64,000 nt of DNA from Dacryopinax spathularia. Lineage: Eukaryota; Basidiomycota; Dacrymycetes; Dacrymycetales; Dacrymycetaceae. A program made the position numbers and the translations under genes. Under the pieces are notes generated by a model that searched no databases, was not told the DNA's origin, and saw nothing but the letters and a program-made list of their open reading frames with translations. Shown here piece after piece: positions 30,701 through 43,974 of this stretch; positions within the stretch are counted from its first letter, which is position 1; each line of letters begins with the position of its first letter. The DNA lies in contig JBBPFI010000001.1 in the NCBI GenBank assembly GCA_037974965.1, positions 1,674,001 through 1,738,000 of the forward strand. Direction: 5' to 3'.

Positions 30701-31910
30701 ATGCCCGTCGCTATCGAACAGCCTTTCCAGGAGATCCCGACTCTCGACTGGGCCCTCGTTGAGGGTACGCCCGAGGAGAGGGAGAAGTTCAAGGCGGAGC
30801 TTCTGCATGCTTTGGTCAACGTCGGGTTCATGTACTTGAAGAACTCCCCCGTGACGCAGGCATGTCTTCTCGGCCAAGCTACTTACATCCATACTGACCA
30901 TAATTGCAGGAACAAGTCAACAAGCTTCTCGATTATATCCCCAAGGTCTTCGACCTGCCCCTCGAGACCAAGATGACTTGCTCGATGCTCAAGTCGCCCC
31001 ACTTCCTCGGATACTCCCGGCAGGGCCAGGAGTTCACCAAGGGTGCGCGCGATAACCGAGAGCAGTTCGATTTCGCCACGGACTATGAATGCAAGTGGAA
31101 GCCGGGTGACGAGGATTGGAAGAGGCTCTGGGGTCCGCCTCTCGTATGTCTTCCCCTATCTCTCTCGCGAACAGCGGCTCATTCTCCACCCAGTACCCTC
31201 CTGAGGAAGCTCTCCCCGGCTTCAAGCAGTGCATCGTCGACTACCTGAACGGTGTTGCCGATCTCGGCTTCAAGATGGTTGACCTCATCGAAGAGTGCCT
31301 AAAGGTGCCGAAAGGCAGCCTCGCCCAGTTCTACGACGACAACATGCAGCAGCGACTCAAGTTGCTTAAGTACGTCGACGCGTCCAACCTTCGTCCGGAG
31401 GACGGCACGCAAGGTGTCGGCCCGCACTTCGACCACGGCCTCCTCACGTTCCTCCTGCAAGCTACCGCCCACCCAGGCTTGCAGGTTCAGAACAAGGCTG
31501 GCCAGTGGATCGATGCCCCGCCCGTCCCCGGCACATTCGTCGTCAATATCGGCAAAGCGCTGGAGATTGCCACCCAGAAAGTGTGCATCGCCACATCCCA
31601 CCGGGTCATCTCCCCTCCAAAGGGGATGGGCACGCGCTACTCCGTACCCTACTTCCAGAGCTTCTCCCTGGCGGCGAAGGTCAACAAGGGCATCCCGATC
31701 CCGCAGGAGATCCTCGATCTCAAGCGGTCGCGAGGCGAGACTGGAGCAGTCGAATCGGTGAACTATTCGGAATATGCTACGGAATGTAATGGGCAGGTGC
31801 AGCTTATTGGTCGGATCAAGTCTCATCCCGATGTGGGGGAGAAATGGTACCCGGAGTTGTTCAAGGAGCTTTTCCCGAATGGACGGCCTGAGTTCGGTGC
31901 AGCCTATTGA
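30701..31910 (+). CDS. 2-oxoglutarate/Fe(II)-dependent dioxygenase, isopenicillin N synthase-like
   Basis: Three exons (30701-30859, 30910-31143, 31194-31910) give 369 residues. The N-terminal DIOX_N region reads EIPTLDWALVEGTPEE, then LLHALVNVGFMYLKNS and GYSRQGQEFTKGARDNREQF. The C-terminal jelly roll has the iron ligands HxD in GPHFDHGLLTFLL and a distal His in TSHRVISPP, followed by the 2-oxoglutarate-binding Arg in RYSVPYFQSF. Enzymes of this group hydroxylate, desaturate or cyclise small molecules; the substrate cannot be read from sequence. Intron 1 has a GC donor (CAG|GCATGT), because using the next GT would create a stop. It is convergent with the aldo-keto reductase gene and near a third redox gene. 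Confidence 0.88.
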
Positions 31911-32071
31911 GTTTCGACAGAGGCATATGTAGTGCATATAGTATAACAAACGATAACGATGATTGTATCAATTCGCTCGCGCTACGTTCTTGGCGATGAG
32001 AGGTACACTATTAAGTGAAATCTGGGACTTCGTGATGGATGGGTCCCAGCCAACCACAGTCCGCCCATATG

Positions 32072-33596
32072 TTACGCCGTGTCGCTGGCTAAAACGGGTT
32101 GGGGAGCCTTCGCAAACTTGACATAGCCGCCGCTGGTTGCAAACATGCCATTCCAGGTCCCTTGCCTCGTCAGCGCAGGGTCCGTGCCGAGCATATTGTG
32201 AGGGAAGGGCAGTCGGAAGGGCACGGCACTGTCGATGAAATCAATCTGGTCCGGGGTGAGCTTAATCGACAAGGCCTGGTCGTTCGTTAGTAGCTATATC
32301 AACAGGAAGATGAGAGGCAGCGCACCTTGATGTTCTCTAGCAGATACTCCGGCTTGCGGCCGCCGATAATGGGGAAGACATACGCCTGCTTATGCAGGCA
32401 ATACGCGATGGCTACATTGGCAAGCGAAGCTCCGCCGCCGACCTCGTTCGCGACCTTCTCCAGGGCAGCGCTGATCTTCTTTTCCTCCTCGGTCTGGTCG
32501 GAGGCGAACATCCGTAGCCTCCCGCCAGACTCCTTCTTCCTCGCTTCGACCTGAGCGGCCGTCTTGAACTTTCCCTGATGACGACGTCAGACTGACTTTG
32601 ATGGTAAATTTGGAGGAGTGACGCTTACTCCGCCGATGACACCCCAAGGAGCCACGGCCATGCCCTCGGCGTGACACATGGGGAGAATGTCGCCCTCGAA
32701 GTCACGTTGCAGGCAACTCCACTGACCCTGGTCTGCAAGGTGTCACGTGAGGTCCACTACAGAAGAAGATAGGACGTACAGGCAACAAACTGGGCCATTC
32801 CGTGATCGCGCGCATACTGGTTCGCCTTGGAGACGACCCAAGCTGTGCGATTCGTCAGCTTGGTCTTTCCTCAGAGAAGGACATTGTCTTACCAGGCGTA
32901 TCCGAAATACCGAGATATAACACCTTTCCGGCCTTCACCAGCGCGTCCAAGGACTGCATCAGCTCCGGGATCGAGGTGGTGTAGTCCCACCAGTGGACCC
33001 AGAGGAGGTCGATGTAGTCCGTCTGCAGCTTCGCGAGACTGTCGTGGATGGAGATGTGAAGGCTCTTTGCATGGTTGCCGCCGTAGTTCTGGAAGTACTT
33101 CACGTCCTGTCGTCCTCTGACATAGGTCGTGGTGAACTTCGTGGCAAGAACTGTCATGCGTGAGATACAGGCGTATAAGTACTATAGGAGCTAGCGCGTA
33201 CCGATCTGGTCCCGGTTGTTCCGCGCTTTCATCCATTCTCCGAGGTAGATCTCCGACTGCTCGTCCTGGTAGTTGTTCGCTGTGTCGATGAAGTTCCCTC
33301 CCGCTTCAAAGAAAACATCGAGTAGCTGTCACAATCCGGTCAAAACGGAGTCGTTTGGGCAGGTTAGACAAGCAAACCTTGAAGACTTCGTCTTTCGTCA
33401 TGGAGCCAGCCATGAAGTCGTTCCATTTGTCACCCAGGCTCATGGCGCCGAGGCAGAGGGGAGAGACCCGGACACCGGCATTAGGAGACAGCAGCTGGGG
33501 AAGCAGTCAGAGCAAGCCAGGAAACCGGTCCAAGTGCCGTACCCTCCATTCTCCGAGAGGAGTAGCCGGCTTGGGAACAGGTTGGAAGAGAGCCAT
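32072..33596 (-). CDS. Aldo-keto reductase, aryl-alcohol dehydrogenase type
   Basis: A multi-exon gene starts at 33596 ([18 protein letters not shown]) and ends with a TAA at 32074-32072, spread over about eight exons for roughly 380 residues. Family marks are [13 protein letters not shown], the catalytic Asp and Tyr region [20 protein letters not shown], the catalytic Lys in VLATKFTT, the His region [55 protein letters not shown] and the NADPH-binding end [18 protein letters not shown]. Fungal aryl-alcohol dehydrogenases reduce aromatic and aliphatic aldehydes with NADPH in the cytosol. It is convergent with the dioxygenase and divergent from the FAD oxidoreductase. Confidence 0.9.
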
Positions 33597-34067
33597 TGTT
33601 GTTGAGGCAAGAAACTAGAGCTGATGCGGTGGAGATTCGCTATGAGGATGTTGTTGGCGACACCAGCCAGTCTCGTTCCCAATCCCTTTTATATGCCCAG
33701 GTCCGTTGGAGTCGGAAGAACGCCTTCACCTGAAACCATCCCGGAAGAACGCGTCGACCTTGGCACTATCCGGCAAGGCAACCAGCATGGTTTGAAGTCA
33801 AAGTTACGGGACGGCACGGTTAAATGTCCACGGCATGACTCCCACGCCAATCCACGCTGTAACCCCAAAAGAAGGAGGAGAGTTGCGCTGGTCGCGCCCA
33901 ACAGCTCCCGCGTCATGGTTTCCATGCGGGATTACATAAGTGCGAGATAGGGTCCAACGCGGTGTATGGCAGAATCGGACGGAATCGCGGACGAGCGATC
34001 GCCCGATGCGATAGTGCAGTTATCAGTGGGGTATTGTATCCCATTTCCCCACTTGTAACCGTCCAAG
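33597..34067. promoter_or_regulatory. Divergent promoter between two oxidoreductase genes
   Basis: 471 bases separate the start codons of the aldo-keto reductase (leftwards) and the FAD oxidoreductase (rightwards), so the two could share control elements. No repeated operator was recognised by eye. Confidence 0.35.
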
Positions 34068-35905
34068 ATGCGTGGACGTGCAGCTTTGGATGGGCACACG
34101 CCTGAAGACCCTTCGGGTACAGAGCAGAACCTGCCTTTCGACCTCCATGCTCTAGCAAAGACCGAAGAGGTTTACGCGTCCCTGCCCAAATCGGCAGGTC
34201 CGAGTCCGTCCACGCTCCCTCATCCAAACCCAACACACTCTTTCTGGACACACTCAACACCAGATGCGAATCCTCTAGCAAAGGAAGGAAGTGATGCACC
34301 CATTCCACCTGTCGTGGACGTAGCCATCATCGGCTCTGGCATATCGGGTGTCGGAGTTGCTTATCACCTGGCTGAGCTGTTGAAGAAGGGGCAGATACGG
34401 AAACCTATCACTATCGCTGTGTTTGAAGCGAGAGATTTCTGTGCGCATTATTTGGTCCGAGCCAATGAAATCTCATTAATACGTGCTCAGGTGCTGGTGC
34501 GACCGGTCGCAATGGTGAGCAAGAAGCCCATGGGTGAAATATCCTTGTCGTTGACGATTTCATGATAAGGCGGACACCTAACCCCATTCCTCTTCGCGGG
34601 TTTCGGCCACCTTGCCAGAATATTCGGGAAAGACGAGTGCATAAAGTCCCTTCGTCTTGAGCGACACTGCGTCGACGATATCGTAGGAATCATCAAGGCA
34701 AACAAGTGGGAAGACGATGTCGACCTGGTGCATGGCGGGAACCTCCGGCTGCATTTCACGAAACAAGAGGAGCTGGAAGACGAGGCGGACTTCAAGGCTG
34801 CGAAGGAGGCTGGGATCGAGCTGGGCGATGTGGAGTGGCTCGACGCCGAGGGTACGAAGGAGGTGTGTATCGTGATATCCAAGCCTTGACATTCGGTCAC
34901 TGAGGTACAATCTTCAGAAATACGGGGCAATTTTCCCCTCTACTCGCATTGATGGGTACAATGTCTACCCTCTTAAGCTCGTAACAAAGCTGTTCAACTA
35001 CGCCAAGTCCACCGCAACCTCCTCATGGTCCTACCTCAACCCCTTCTCCTGGTTCCGACCTGCGCCGAAGTACTCCGTCTCCCTCTACACCCACACGCCC
35101 GTAACGTCCATCACATCCGGGACACTGCCGTGGAATGTCTGGGCGGTCAACACTCCGAGGGGGAGTACGATGGCCAAGATCGTGGTACACTGTACGAACG
35201 CCTACGTCTCCCACCTAATCCCGCACCTTTCAGGGCCGGATGGCGTCGTCCCCACCCGAGGGCAAGTGATCGCCACGCGCGCCGCCGTCCCGCGCGAAAA
35301 ACTCTGGAACACCAGCGGAGTAGGGAACGAAGGGTTCGAGTACTGGTTCCCTCGCCCCAAGAAGTCAGACGATAAGGAAGGCCGACCGCTGATTATTATT
35401 GGCGGTGGAAGGGAGAGCACGGGCCCGACGTACGAGTTTAATACTACGGACGATAGTACTGTCAACCCTGCGGCGAGCAAGACGCTGAGGAATTTCTTGC
35501 CGACTGTCTATCCGGGGCAGTTCAAAGAGGGCACGGAGCCAGAGATGGAATGGACGGGGATTATGGGGTATACGAAGACGTATGAGCCGATTGTGAGGCG
35601 CTGATGGTCCTTCCCAAGACGGCTACTGATGAGGTTGGAATAGATCGGCCAAGTCACCGATGCGGAGGGAGAAGTAGTGCCTGGCCAATACATGAGTGTT
35701 GGGTTCAGTGGTCATGGAATGACTCGGGCGTTCCGATGGTGAGCAGCCATCTCCACCCGTATCCTGGCACATTGTAATGAACCTTCTCGTCAGCGCGGAG
35801 GCGATTGCGTCTATGGTGCATGACGAGTTGTCTGGGAGACCGGTGACTCTTCCGGAATGGGTGCCTAAGCACTACGAAAGAGGGTGGAAGAAGCCGGAGA
35901 GTTGA
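34068..35905 (+). CDS. FAD-dependent amino-acid/amine oxidoreductase (DAO family)
   Basis: About six exons give roughly 520 residues. After a disordered N-terminus, the Rossmann motif VVDVAIIGSGISGVGVAYHL binds the ADP part of FAD. Next come FEARDFCAGATGRNGGHLTP (spliced across two introns near 34440-34600; the ATGRNGG run is typical of the DAO fold), VPTRGQVIATRA, LIIIGGGRES, and the C-terminal FAD contact GQYMSVGFSGHGMTRAF, with final introns at about 35597-35645 and 35734-35790. Such enzymes oxidise amines, amino acids or related substrates and are common in basidiomycetes; the substrate is not predictable. Neighbouring genes are also oxidoreductases. Confidence 0.85.
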
Positions 35906-36227
35906 GCTTCCGATGTCTCGTGGACGCTGGTAAACCAGCCATGAGGCACGCACGAAGTAAATCTATCTCTCCATTTGTGACCTCCGGTATCGATAGAAGG
36001 GCAGCGTCCTGGCAGAGTACTCGTAGAGTAGTAGCTATGTGTAACAATTAGACAGATTGATACACGAGTGCAGCGAATGTGAAGCGAGGTATCTTCTGTT
36101 GCGGCGTGTGGATCGTGAAACTGGGGGAAGCAAGCCAGTCCGTGCTAAAAGAGAAACCAAATTGCCGATGAACATGAGAATATGAACGTGTAACTCCAAA
36201 TACATGAAAGAAGGGGAAATAGTCCGG
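35906..36227. other. Convergent 3' flank
   Basis: This 322-base gap separates the 3' ends of two convergent genes. Nothing else is seen. Confidence 0.4.
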
Positions 36228-39200
36228 TCAATTTCCGCTTGAACTTGGTCTTCTCCTGGATGACTTCCGTGGAATGCTTGGTGGGCCGCTTGGGGAGGAG
36301 CCAGAAGTACCGACAGCAGCATCTGCACTTGGCGACTGTCGGTGAACAGGTATGAACTCCGAAGTACCGGCAGACGGAGTGCTAGGATGGCCAGGTGTGG
36401 ATGGACCACCGCTGGATCCGCCTGTGGGATTAGGCTTGATTGGCCGCATAACCACGAAGGATCGGCCGGCACCCTCTGATTTATCTTCCTGTTGACTCTT
36501 TGTTTTCTCCAAAGCAGCAAGACGAGGTGCGGATAAGACATCTCCCTCGCTACGCCTACGATTCCGTCGGAACCAGTGGGTAGGCCGGTCTTGCGGGGAA
36601 GAGTCATCATCATCGTCCGAGTTTTCTCCTGCATTGGAGATGCCTCTGAACCAACGTCGACCTTTCTTAGCTTTGGCAGCTTCGTTTTGTGCGGTGATCG
36701 CAGACGTTGGCGGCGGCAAAGGTGCCTCGCGTGAAAGGCCGACCAGGCTTAGCCTTGAAGTAGAGGCAGCAGCCGCCATCGAGCCAGACGGCAACCGCCC
36801 TGTTGAGGGTGCAGGTCCGGCGGGTCCACTCTGACTTTGAGTCAGAGGTGGGAAGTTCAGGGTGGAAGCGTCTTCGATGATTGCTGTCTGCGATTTCGTT
36901 CGGACATGCAATCTTGGTGGCGATGTTTGTGGTTCGTCCGCGACGACCTGATTGCCAGGCCATGATGAGGGAGGAGCCGTCGGCGAACCGCGAGGCGAGC
37001 TCGCCGCTGCCCTTGCCGCCGCGAGCGCGCTCCTTCCAGGAGATGGTGGACGCATCATCCGCGCGTTTGGCGATGGTGGCGCGGATGGAATGCCCATAGC
37101 CACCGGTGCTGTCGCTGGAGCAACCGGCGGAGCTGCTCCTCGAGGAAGCGAAGGGGCAGCGTTCGATGAAGGCGGCGTGAGCATCGTATACGGCGATTCG
37201 AAATTGGCCCTTCCACCCCGAACGCGAGTGAATCCAGATGTTTGCTGAGGCGGTGGTGGCTGCTGCTGCTGTGCTATCGATGCCATGCTGTCCAGTCGTT
37301 CATGGCTGACGCTCGAAGGCATCGGCGAGGTTGCCACCTGCGTATAGTGCGGGAACGGCTGGAAAGCACGCATGATGCTGAAATTCGCTTGATCGTCGTC
37401 CAGATTCTCTTGATAAGGTCGACCAAGATGAGCCGGGCTGAGGAACGATCGCGGTGTCGAGTTTTGGGTCGGCACTGCCGCGTACATGGGCGAGGGATTC
37501 GATGATTGACCAAGCATATTTTGTGTGCTGGTCGAATTTGACAGATTCCGCCCGTGCCGCCTGCGCTTGCTCCGCTTGTGTCTTTCCGGGAAGCATCCCA
37601 GTCCGATCGCTCCAGCCAGACCAGAGTCATGGTCATTTGTAGACTTCTCGAAGGACACGCCAGTAACAAGTCGGACGAGGCCTTCGATGACCTTCGCGAC
37701 GAGCATGAAGAAGAACTGGGCGTAGATCAGGCCTTGGATAATTAGGATGGCTACAGCTATCCAACCGCCTGCTGCAATGCCCAGCGACACCTAAGTGAAT
37801 GTGAGCAATAATTATCGACAGCGGGTTCAAGAACGTACTGTTGGAGAAAGGATCACGAGCAAGACCGCAGTCGCGATCCTTCCTACCACGAAGGCGAAGC
37901 TCAAGATCCCCATATGGGCGCCTTTGCCCCACGGCAAGAAAATACTCGTAGCCAGCGCAGTCGCAACCTCCACCACCAAGATCACAACAGCCTGTGCAAT
38001 ACCGCTCTTCCACCCAGCACCGATTACAATGCCGATGGCCAAGTTGCTCAGCAAGGGAACGCAGGCGAACATCTGCGACTTCTGCATATACGTGTTGTAG
38101 AACGGACCAAATGCTAGGAGTGTCCTGGTCGCATCGTATAGCTTGGGAGTCGGGATCGTCGCGATCCTCAGGAGCAGCAATGCTGGAATGAGAACGGAGA
38201 TGATGGCGAATGATAAAGCGGCAAGGACGACTGATGTAGTGGTGGCGATCGAGCGGTCGAGGCTGAGCTGGTATACCGAGAATACGGTGATCGGGAAATG
38301 GAAAAGCAGGAGCAGGCGAATGAGGTTGCCGTGTAGGACGTTGCCGTGGAAGCTGCCTTGCCCCAGTCTGTAGTGCCACCATTTCCGACCGCCGGTCGAG
38401 CGAACGATGCTGTGTCCGAGATTGGAATGTCCATGTGCAGAACCAACGTTGTCGTCGCTTCTTGTTCCTTCCAGGTCTGCGAATTCTTTGGTGACCACTG
38501 CATCAAGCGCGGCGCTGTACGTGGGGCTCCGAGTTGTGGGGAAGAACGTGCTGGCACGCTTGCGGCCAGACAAGACCGTTCCAAGCCAGGAAAGGAACCA
38601 GATGAACAGGCTGATAACGATAAGGCCAGCAGTGATGATCAGGAATAGCGATAGGCAGATGCCGAACAGGTCTTGAGGTCGGACACCAATCATTGCGGCC
38701 ATCGAGGGGATTCCCGATGTCGTTCCCGGCGGGAATGTGAGGAGGTAGTTTGGAGCATCCAGATCGAGGTACAGCGGGGAACTGCTGTCGACGATCTGGT
38801 CGTTGAATTGATTTGGCAATGTGGGTGGAGGTGCTGTGAGAGGATCCCAGTGCTTGTCGGGACCTGTGCCTTGCGTAATGGTGATGTTGTACACCAAGCT
38901 GGCCCAGCCAAGTTGAGCAAACACAGGATCTATGCGCGCGTAAGCTGATGAATCTCCAAGATAGATGATAGATACGCACATGTAAATTGAGGCCACTGCA
39001 CAGCGACCAGACCCAGCGCAAACGTCCACTGCGTGTGGAAGATGATATCCCTCGCCAGAGGCGTGCAGAACCTCAGCAGAGCCGGGCATGCCGCGAACCT
39101 CTCCCCACTGATCGCACTCGCCAGCACAGTCCCCGCCCAACGAATATCACTCCATCCAATCGCTCCCGGTCTCCCTCCAGCTCTCTTCCACGCAGCACTA

Positions 39201-39942
39201 ATCCTCGCCAACCCATTCACCGCCCAGTATGCGATTGTCAACCCTACGCTGAACCAGAATATCACCTCCAACACGCCGAACCTGTTCTTTGCCCCATCAT
39301 GATCTGGCATGGGGGAAGTAGCGACGTCGATACAGGCCAACTCGTATGCCGGGTCGGACGTGTCCACAACCCTGATTTGCGTCGTAATGGTGTTGAACTC
39401 GTATGACTTCTCGAGCGGTACGGAGGCGCTGAATGCGAGCGGGCCCGGATTGAGCGGGCAGTAGGTTGCGTTGTTTTCCAGCCAGGTCGACTCGTTCACT
39501 GAAGATGGCAGCTGGTACGGTAGAGGTGAAGGCGGTCGCAAATTCAGGCAGAAGTACGACGCAGAATCGTAGACATCGAATGTGAGCGCCGAAGAATTAG
39601 TGAACATGGTCGCTGCATCTTCGTCTCAGTCTTAATTCATGCAGATGAAGTGCAGTCATGCTCACCTAGCTTGGCAACTCCATTCGTCGCATTAGATGCT
39701 CCATAGATCGTATTGTTCGTATGTCCCACCACCGTGAAATTTAACCATCGACCCGGAGTTCCATTAGGCGTATGGGTGACCAACTGGCCATACACCGAGT
39801 CGATATGAATCCTTCGGGATGCATTGTAATAACTGGCACTTTGGACGGAGCAGGAGCTGAATGGTAACTGAAGCGCCTGGCCCACGGCGAGGCGGATGCA
39901 GATAGCAAGGAGAATAAGCCGACGAAGGAGATAGAACGACAT
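36228..39942 (-). CDS. TRP-like channel / FLC-family membrane protein
   Basis: Four exons (39666-39942, 38980-39612, 37839-38944, 36228-37790) give 1,192 residues. The signal peptide is LLRRLILLAICIRLAVG. A Cys-containing luminal domain (ML-like TRP_N; NASRRIHIDSVYG, SASYFCLNLRPPSPLP, NNATYCPLNPG) precedes a multispan domain with about nine helices, including VIFWFSVGLTIAYWAVNG, WTFALGLVAVQWPQF, LSLFLIITAGLIVISLFIWF, VVLAALSFAIISVLIPALLL and IAVAILIIQGLIYAQFFFML. The last 450 residues are cytoplasmic, basic and then Ser/Pro-rich. This order is that of the fungal Pkd2/FLC family, which acts in calcium handling, cell-wall stress and ER or plasma-membrane transport. The tail is longer than in yeast Flc proteins and is probably regulatory. 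Confidence 0.87.
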
Positions 39943-42900
39943 GGCTGGAGCTGGTCACGGTCGCATAACCCAGGCGTCCGAGCTGATGTAGGCACACAGT
40001 GGTCTACGGTGTAGTGGACGAGCGACGATGATCGACTAGGTCGAGGTGGACCGATGGCCTGCCAGCAGCCAAGCACAGCCAACGGCAGTCGATGTCGACG
40101 TCGGGCGCGATGGCCTTACACTGCCTCCGGAATGTGACGCAGCTGGATAGATGAGCAGCGTATAACGGTACGATGGATGAGCGAGTAGTACGTCGACGAA
40201 GATGATGAGGAAGCGATAAAAGACGGCGAGGGGAAAGGATGAAGGAATGTTGGCGCCCTGCGAGGGATGGGATGATGGTCCTTGAGGCAGCCGAGATGTG
40301 TATGGTAAGACCCGCCCTGACAGCGCCCGCGCGCCGTATTGTGCTTCCATTCACTTAGACCTCCCAGCGTCACTCCAACGCTTCTCTTGACGCAATGCTC
40401 CCTAGCACCAATCCTTCTTTTACCCAGCTGTTGCCACTCCAACTATTCATGCAAAATGGTAACTTCTCCACAACCAATCCAATGACTACATGCCTTGCTC
40501 CGCGATATGGCCGTATAAGATTTTCTAGGCTGTCGGAAGTGCGGCGTTATCTGCCAAGACCGAGCCCTTAAGACCCTGAAACAACATCCCCTTCTCCCTT
40601 CTGGTAGTTAACGCGGTGCGCCGAATTCAGCCTTGTACCACTCCGGGACCATCGGGGGAAAAGACGTCATGCCGCACCTCAACAACTCTCCATGTTGCGA
40701 GCATCTGAGCGAGGACGCGACGAAGTCATATAACTTGTCTGCGTATACGCTAGGTACTGGAAGGTCTTGTGAGCTACTGTGCTCGAAACATCCAGAGCTA
40801 TGATGCCAGCAGGAGTCGTATCATCCTCCGCCAAAACTTGGTGGCTAAACATTCCATTTTCAGGTGGAAAACAGATATCTTTCTTTGCGCTCAATTTTGA
40901 TGGCATCAATAGGCCAATGCATTAAGAGTGATGGCAAGCTTTCATCATATCAATCTGAACAGCAAACGCTGCCGCAACTTGTTGGTTCAATGGGAGCGTG
41001 CATTCTGAGATCTTCGGATATCTTCGAAACGTTGTTTCATACCCTTTTGTTCTGCCGCGTGTAAAGTTTGCTTGTTGTTGCAGGGACAAACCGTCGCAAT
41101 GACCAGCATACCACTGCAATCCAAGACAATACAGGAGGCCTCCTGCTTCCGCGGTGCAGGGAGGAGGGGCTCCATTGTCGGACTGGTGGCAAGTGGCCAC
41201 CAAGCTGAAGACCTGTTGTTGGACGCTATCAACAACCTCCATTGAGTGTCCATTGCGCAGAAGGCATTGCGTTCGCGAAGGTGAGCCTATGCAAGGAGGG
41301 AGGCCTGTGGAACAGTTGAGGATGATTGTGGTTAGCTGGAAGAAAACTTCGAGTCAAGTTCGCCGAGGACGGTGAGTCACTGTGACCCTCTCTAATGCAA
41401 CCTGCCTGTTGGCACTACATTGTGACGCTGATATACATGGCCTTTCTATGTTTCTGGTCAGAGCAGCGTGAGTCATGTAGCAAAGGATTCAAGCACTCCT
41501 GTGTAAGATATCAAGCGATAATCTGAGTTAAGCGGAAGTCAGCTCGGGGATATTCCGCAATGTCAGTTGTTTCTGGTCGTGGTGAACTTGCCGAGGTGTA
41601 GATACTCCGTGCTGTAGCTTGGTGCACACTTCACAGGGGTGCTGCCAGTGGCAATCTGACTGAAATCAGGTGGTGTCGGATTCGTGGCTATTTTTAGGAG
41701 AATCTGAAATGTTACATTGTCAGAGTCTTTTGCTCAGATGGGAGATTATTGTGGCCGGCGAGTAACAGAACCTTTCTCCAGCCCGTCGGCAGACGACTCG
41801 CAACGTGTCGGTGGGCCGGTGGCCACATTACAGCCGAGTCATCCAGCGAACACAATTCCCAAGTCGTCCATAAGCTGCTAGGCCACCGAGGCTGTTTCCG
41901 AGGGTGGTAACGGATAGATTCGGCGTTAGTTGCTAGCAGCGTAACTCGCTTCTGGCCAGTGATGCAACGGCAATCATGCCCATTTCAGATAGTGGCTGCT
42001 CAGATCGTGGTTATCATGATGTATCGCTTCTGTCCTTCGGTCCATTTTGGTTTGTGGACAGCCGACGATTTTGTCCGTTTGTTTTTGGTTCGTTTTGTAA
42101 AGGAACAGCACTGGGTGGTTGTGGGGTCCAGAAGGACTGGGCGCGAGGCAGCTGCTCAAGGGGCTCGGGCATGAGGAAATTCTTGAATCAGAGGCAGAGC
42201 AAGAGTTGGCCGATGGCGTGACAATCCACCCAGTCTGCCTGGTACTGGTATCGCATTCGACGTTCCGGCTCCGGTGGCAGAAGGCGCACTGGCGAGACTC
42301 AAAACTTAGCCGATTTCCAACGACGAGATGTCTGGTGCGTTCATGCTGAAACTGCCTTCATTTGTAAGGAGCTACTCTTGTACAGTCAGAACAACGCCTA
42401 CATTACCACCGCCTGGGACAGACTCGTACGTGCCGGAGTGTCTCCCTCGTTTGGATCGGCTGGATGAAACCGGAATACCACATGAAGGAGCCGGGGCTGG
42501 GGCGGCAAATGCGATGATGGCGTGCATGCGTTTCAATCTGCTTCGCATGAAATCAGAGGCTGCTGCCCTTTGCCGGCTTCTTAACAGAAGATACGGTAGT
42601 CCAAGGGTAGCTCCTGTGATCTTTCTGATGGCCGTAGTTCCGGACCAGATGCTCCGCGGAGTGGCGCAGATTTAGGCGATCTCGCTCCAGCATCATTCAG
42701 GATCGCCGACATGCTAGCAGTGGCTCCAAGGGAAGCTGGATCTCGGCGGTGTTAATGTTGATATAGGCACAGCCAACGCGTAAGCCAGTAGATGGTTGCC
42801 AGTCGGGGTCCGCCAAATTGCGAATTGTTCTGTTTACACGATGAAGACCACGTGCGACGCGTGGCAAGCCTCGCTTTGTGCTCGAGCCAGGATAGAGGAA

Positions 42901-43974
42901 CAACAGACGCCATCCAGCCTTATAGTCCCGGCGGCAATCGGTCGCGTAGGTCAATGAAGTGGGCGTTTGGAGCAAGCACAGCTTGAGATCATGCTGTAGG
43001 AAACTGGCTGACTGGACCGATGCTAGCGGGGCCTTCATAGCGGAAGCGGCGATTCCGGAGTTACAGGAGCAAGGAAGATGGCAGATACTTCGTGGTTCGG
43101 AGCTCGGTATCAGAGTGCTATCGAATCGGAATCGGTTCACCTGGCAGGCAGTGGCAAGGGAGATCCGCAGCTCCCGATCTAGGCACATTCCATCATAGCG
43201 GTAGCGAGCTCTCCCCGTTTCCGGCGGCTGCCAGCGATGTTCTGGAGCCGCTTGGGAGGGATTTACCCAAATCAGAGTTGAACAAGAGCCAGGCCCGCAG
43301 TATTCCGACTTGTTGTGATCCGACAAAGTGAAGTGGGCTTCCAGAAGCCAAGCCGTATCAGACGGACGACGCTCGGACTTTCAGGATCCAGGACCGAAGC
43401 AAGGGTAGATCTCAGCCTCATTCACTTTTGGGAAAGACGATTAGCCAGCACGCGATGACAGGGCGATTGTACGTACAAGCGACAAGCGGGAACATCGGCG
43501 AGCATTTGCCGACGTAGGAAACTTGCGTTTCTTGGGAAAGTCGCTTCCAAAACCAGCGAAGGATCGCCAGCAAGAATTGTAGACCGTCGGGTGGAGCAGG
43601 CTCTTACGTAGATGATTCATGCCACGCAGATTCCATTCCTTGGGCGTGTTTGTGGGGCAGCAGACCGGGTTGTCATGGTCACTGCCTCGGCAGCCTGTAA
43701 CGTGTAAGGCGGTGAAGGGTAGGAGAGGCATCGCCGTACGTTGTTGACCACCAGGGACGAGCTTCTTCAGTGACGCGTCTGCACAGCCCACTCCGCGTTC
43801 GGGGTCCTGGTTATGCCAGCAATTCGCCACTCCACGCGATTCACGACCCTTGGTCTGTACCCACCGGTCGTCATCCGGAACGACGCTGCATCCGCCCATT
43901 ACAGGCACTCCTACATCCACCTTTGGGGTTGAAACGATCCGGACAACAACCGCTCGGAAAGGTACTGAACCAGC
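39943..43974. other. Four-kilobase region with no supported gene
   Basis: Open frames up to about 209 codons occur on both strands (for example 42697-43326 minus), but none has conserved motifs, consensus introns or balanced composition, and they overlap each other in several frames. The first 500 bases are the promoter and leader of the TRP-like gene. No tandem repeat, RNA gene or recognisable transposon was seen. It may hold decayed genes or long leaders. Confidence 0.35.
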
